Positions 62,285-64,000 of a stretch of DNA of 64,000 nt are shown piece after piece (within the stretch, counting starts at the first letter, position 1; every line of letters starts with the position of its first letter). Location of the stretch: contig DUNO01000061.1 in assembly GCA_012839295.1 (NCBI GenBank), positions 62,001-126,000 of the forward strand, in the 5' to 3' direction. The position numbers and the translations under genes were made by a program. The stretch comes from Clostridiales bacterium (GTDB lineage Bacteria; Bacillota; Clostridia; Lachnospirales; Lachnospiraceae). The notes beneath the pieces were generated by a model. That model searched no databases and was not told the DNA's origin. It saw nothing but the letters and a program-made list of their open reading frames with translations.

Positions 62285-64000
62285 TTATCTAACCATAATC
62301 ATAGCGGAGATTGGCTCTATATTCACGACACCGCCCGTGTTAGTGTCCAGAACCTGATTCCCGGCACGTTTACCCTTTGCGTAGACCTTCCACTCACCCT
62401 CCGGTATATGAACCGGCTGCCAGCTTTTATTGGCATTATAAATAACGCATACCTCGCCCTCTTTGGGATGCGTCAGGATAAATGCAATCAGATTGGTATC
62501 CAGCCATTTCAGGAAATGCAGGTGTGCTTCCAGCTCTGCTGTTTTTGTCATCCGCAGGACACTGTACTTCTTGCGGAATTCAATTAGGCCACGGTAATAA
62601 TCTACCACTTCCCTGTTCTCTGTCACCAGCTCCCATTTTAAGCTGTTGACCCTATCCGGTGAGGCATAGCTGTTCCCGTCAAACCAGGTTTTCTCCTCAT
62701 TCAACGGCTTACTTCTTAAAAATTCCTCTCCTGCCTGCCAGAAGGGGATTCCCTGGCTCGTCAGTATGATTGCCGCCGACAGCAGGTTCATCCTGACCCT
62801 GTCCTCCCGGCTGTCATACGGTGTGGAAAGGGCTATTTTATCCCATAGGGTATGGTTATCATGGGCAGAGGCATAATTAACTGCCTGTGTCGGCTCCAGA
62901 GCCCAGGGATAATCCGCACCCAGAACCTTGGAATAATCCACCCAGTCGTGCTGGGTTGCCGCTACGACACCGTATTTGATCGTATCCTCCATTCCCGGCT
63001 TCCCGCTGATATATCCCGGTTCCTCCTGATGGAAGACACTTCCCTTGATCCCATCCCGGATATTATCATTAAAGGCTGCAATGCCCCCGCCCATGCTGCG
63101 GATATTCGACTTCATTGCACGCTCATGGTCAGGAAGGGGTGAGAGGCCCCCCGTCCAGCCCTCCCCATATAAAAGAATACCCGCTTCTGCTTCATCCAGG
63201 GCTTTTCTGACCTCCTTCATGGTTCTGATGTCATGGATGCCCATCAAATCAAAGCGGAAACCATCAATATGGTACTCCCGGTTCCAATAAAGCAGGGAAT
63301 CTATGATGAATTTTCTCATCATGACCCGCTCAGAAGCGGTCTCATTGCCACATCCCGAGGCATTGGAAAAATCCCCTTCCGGAGTCAGCCTATAATAATA
63401 TCCCGGTACAATACAATTAAAATTAGAATTCCCGCTCTCCAGCGTGTGGTTGTATACCACATCCATGACGACCCGGATACCCTGACTGTGCAGTGCCTGT
63501 ACCATCTGCTTAAATTCCCTGATCCTTACCTCTCCACGATAGGGATCCGTTGAATAGGAGCCTTCCGGGACATTATAATTCACCGGATCATAGCCCCAGT
63601 TAAACTGGGGTGTCTGAAGACGTGCTTCATCAACGGTTCCATAATCGAAGGCCGGCAATAGATGGACATGGGTAATACCAAGCTGCTTTAGGTAGTCAAT
63701 ACCCGTCGCATCCCCATAGGAATTCTTCGTCCCAGTCTCCGTAAAGGCCAGATATTTTCCCCGATGGACCATACCGGAGGAGGGATCGATGGAGAAATCC
63801 CTGATATGAAGCTCATATAGAATGGCATCCGTATCATTAATGAACTCCGGCTTCGTCTCTGAGGTAAAGCCCGGTGGGTTGGTGGAGGACAAATCAATTA
63901 TCATCCCCCGTTTTCCGTTCACTCCCACCGCCTTTGCATATGGATCAACGGCTTCCTTCGTTTCCTGCTCAACCGTCACTAAATAGGTATAATAGATACC
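62285..64000 (-). CDS. pulA: Type I pullulanase (partial, runs off right edge)
   Basis: About 572 residues of the C-terminal part are visible; the frame is still open at base 64000 and a GTG at 63979 is not a real start because ...GIYYTYLV, the end of the N-terminal domain, precedes it in frame. GH13_14 features: PQFNWGYDPVNYNVPEGSYSTDP (the pullulanase YNWGYDP type motif), region I DVVYNHT, region II GFRFDLMGIHD with the nucleophile Asp, region III YGEGW with the acid Glu, region IV SAHDNHTLWDK. Hydrolyses alpha-1,6 links in pullulan, glycogen or limit dextrins. No signal can be seen because the N-terminus is missing; it may be the cytoplasmic debranching enzyme. Confidence 0.93.
   Translation of the reverse strand, partial: GIYYTYLVTVEQETKEAVDPYAKAVGVNGKRGMIIDLSSTNPPGFTSETKPEFINDTDAILYELHIRDFSIDPSSGMVHRGKYLAFTETGTKNSYGDATGIDYLKQLGITHVHLLPAFDYGTVDEARLQTPQFNWGYDPVNYNVPEGSYSTDPYRGEVRIREFKQMVQALHSQGIRVVMDVVYNHTLESGNSNFNCIVPGYYYRLTPEGDFSNASGCGNETASERVMMRKFIIDSLLYWNREYHIDGFRFDLMGIHDIRTMKEVRKALDEAEAGILLYGEGWTGGLSPLPDHERAMKSNIRSMGGGIAAFNDNIRDGIKGSVFHQEEPGYISGKPGMEDTIKYGVVAATQHDWVDYSKVLGADYPWALEPTQAVNYASAHDNHTLWDKIALSTPYDSREDRVRMNLLSAAIILTSQGIPFWQAGEEFLRSKPLNEEKTWFDGNSYASPDRVNSLKWELVTENREVVDYYRGLIEFRKKYSVLRMTKTAELEAHLHFLKWLDTNLIAFILTHPKEGEVCVIYNANKSWQPVHIPEGEWKVYAKGKRAGNQVLDTNTGGVVNIEPISAMIMVR

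Noticed and set aside
62135-62587. 150-codon plus-strand frame
   Set aside because: Mostly antisense to the pullulanase 3' end and without a ribosome binding site.
63979-63979. GTG as the start of the pullulanase
   Set aside because: The reading frame continues upstream with GIYYTYL, a conserved part of the N-terminal domain, to the window edge.
1-64000. tRNA, rRNA, prophage or intact insertion sequence
   Set aside because: None recognised on either strand by reading; a covariance or transposase profile search would be the decisive test.

Overview
The window comes from a spore-forming, anaerobic member of the Firmicutes, most likely family Lachnospiraceae (class Clostridia). The support is the rplK-rplA / rplJ-rplL / rpoB-rpoC cluster with proteins of Firmicutes type, the sporulation regulator SpoIIID, a complete six-subunit Rnf complex in the clostridial order rnfCDGEAB, an LctBCD-type electron-confurcating lactate dehydrogenase, a class III fructose-1,6-bisphosphatase, and clear sigma-A promoters and GGAGG ribosome binding sites. 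I see no rRNA, tRNA, CRISPR array or intact insertion sequence.

Layout. 1-3250: a YtrA-type GntR regulator, ABC ATPase and permease (the permease runs off the left edge). 3258-3950: a broken DUF4143 ATPase gene and a palindromic element. 3970-6231: phosphoglucomutase and a small SdpI-like membrane protein. 6466-18863 (minus): rpmG-secE-nusG-rplK-rplA, then rplJ-rplL behind an L10 leader, then rpoB-rpoC. 19320-24177: a secreted subtilase, an AraC regulator and an orphan FliD-like protein. 24380-29606: rnfCDGEAB. 29937: spoIIID. 30558-34780: two Gfo/Idh/MocA oxidoreductases and a TIM-barrel isomerase with a divergent AraC regulator. 34973-39396: lactate dehydrogenase with its own electron-transfer flavoprotein and a FadR-type regulator. 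39741-45482 (plus): a self-contained fructose PTS operon (EI, EIIA, DeoR regulator, 1-phosphofructokinase, EIIBC, HPr). 45594-50137: LCP protein, small conserved protein, HAD phosphatase, CorA, PRTase-like protein. 50435-53093: DUF2294 and DUF4914 proteins with a duplicated structured RNA between them. 53228-58745: fbp, a coiled-coil protein, GlsB-like protein, LarE and a CFI-box protein. 59092-62092: a restriction-modification island (Vsr, EcoO109I-like nuclease, HTH-fused C5 methyltransferase). 62285-64000: the 3' part of a type I pullulanase.

How the parts fit. Central carbon genes dominate: fructose uptake, fructose-bisphosphatase, phosphoglucomutase and pullulanase feed or drain glycolysis and glycogen. 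Lactate can be re-oxidised by the Etf-linked dehydrogenase, which needs reduced ferredoxin, and Rnf links the ferredoxin and NADH pools to an ion gradient. LarE suggests that a nickel-pincer lactate racemase exists elsewhere in the genome.

The most interesting unexplained signals are regulatory RNA and DNA structures: a tandem aptamer-like RNA with an overlapping terminator before the DUF4914 gene; a perfect 19-bp inverted repeat holding two FadR-type operators around a hairpin at the lct promoter; two loci where Shine-Dalgarno copies sit inside hairpins before the real ribosome binding site; a five-unit 9-bp repeat at the ytrA-like promoter; a leader peptide overlapping corA; and a zinc-ribbon tail on RpoB.
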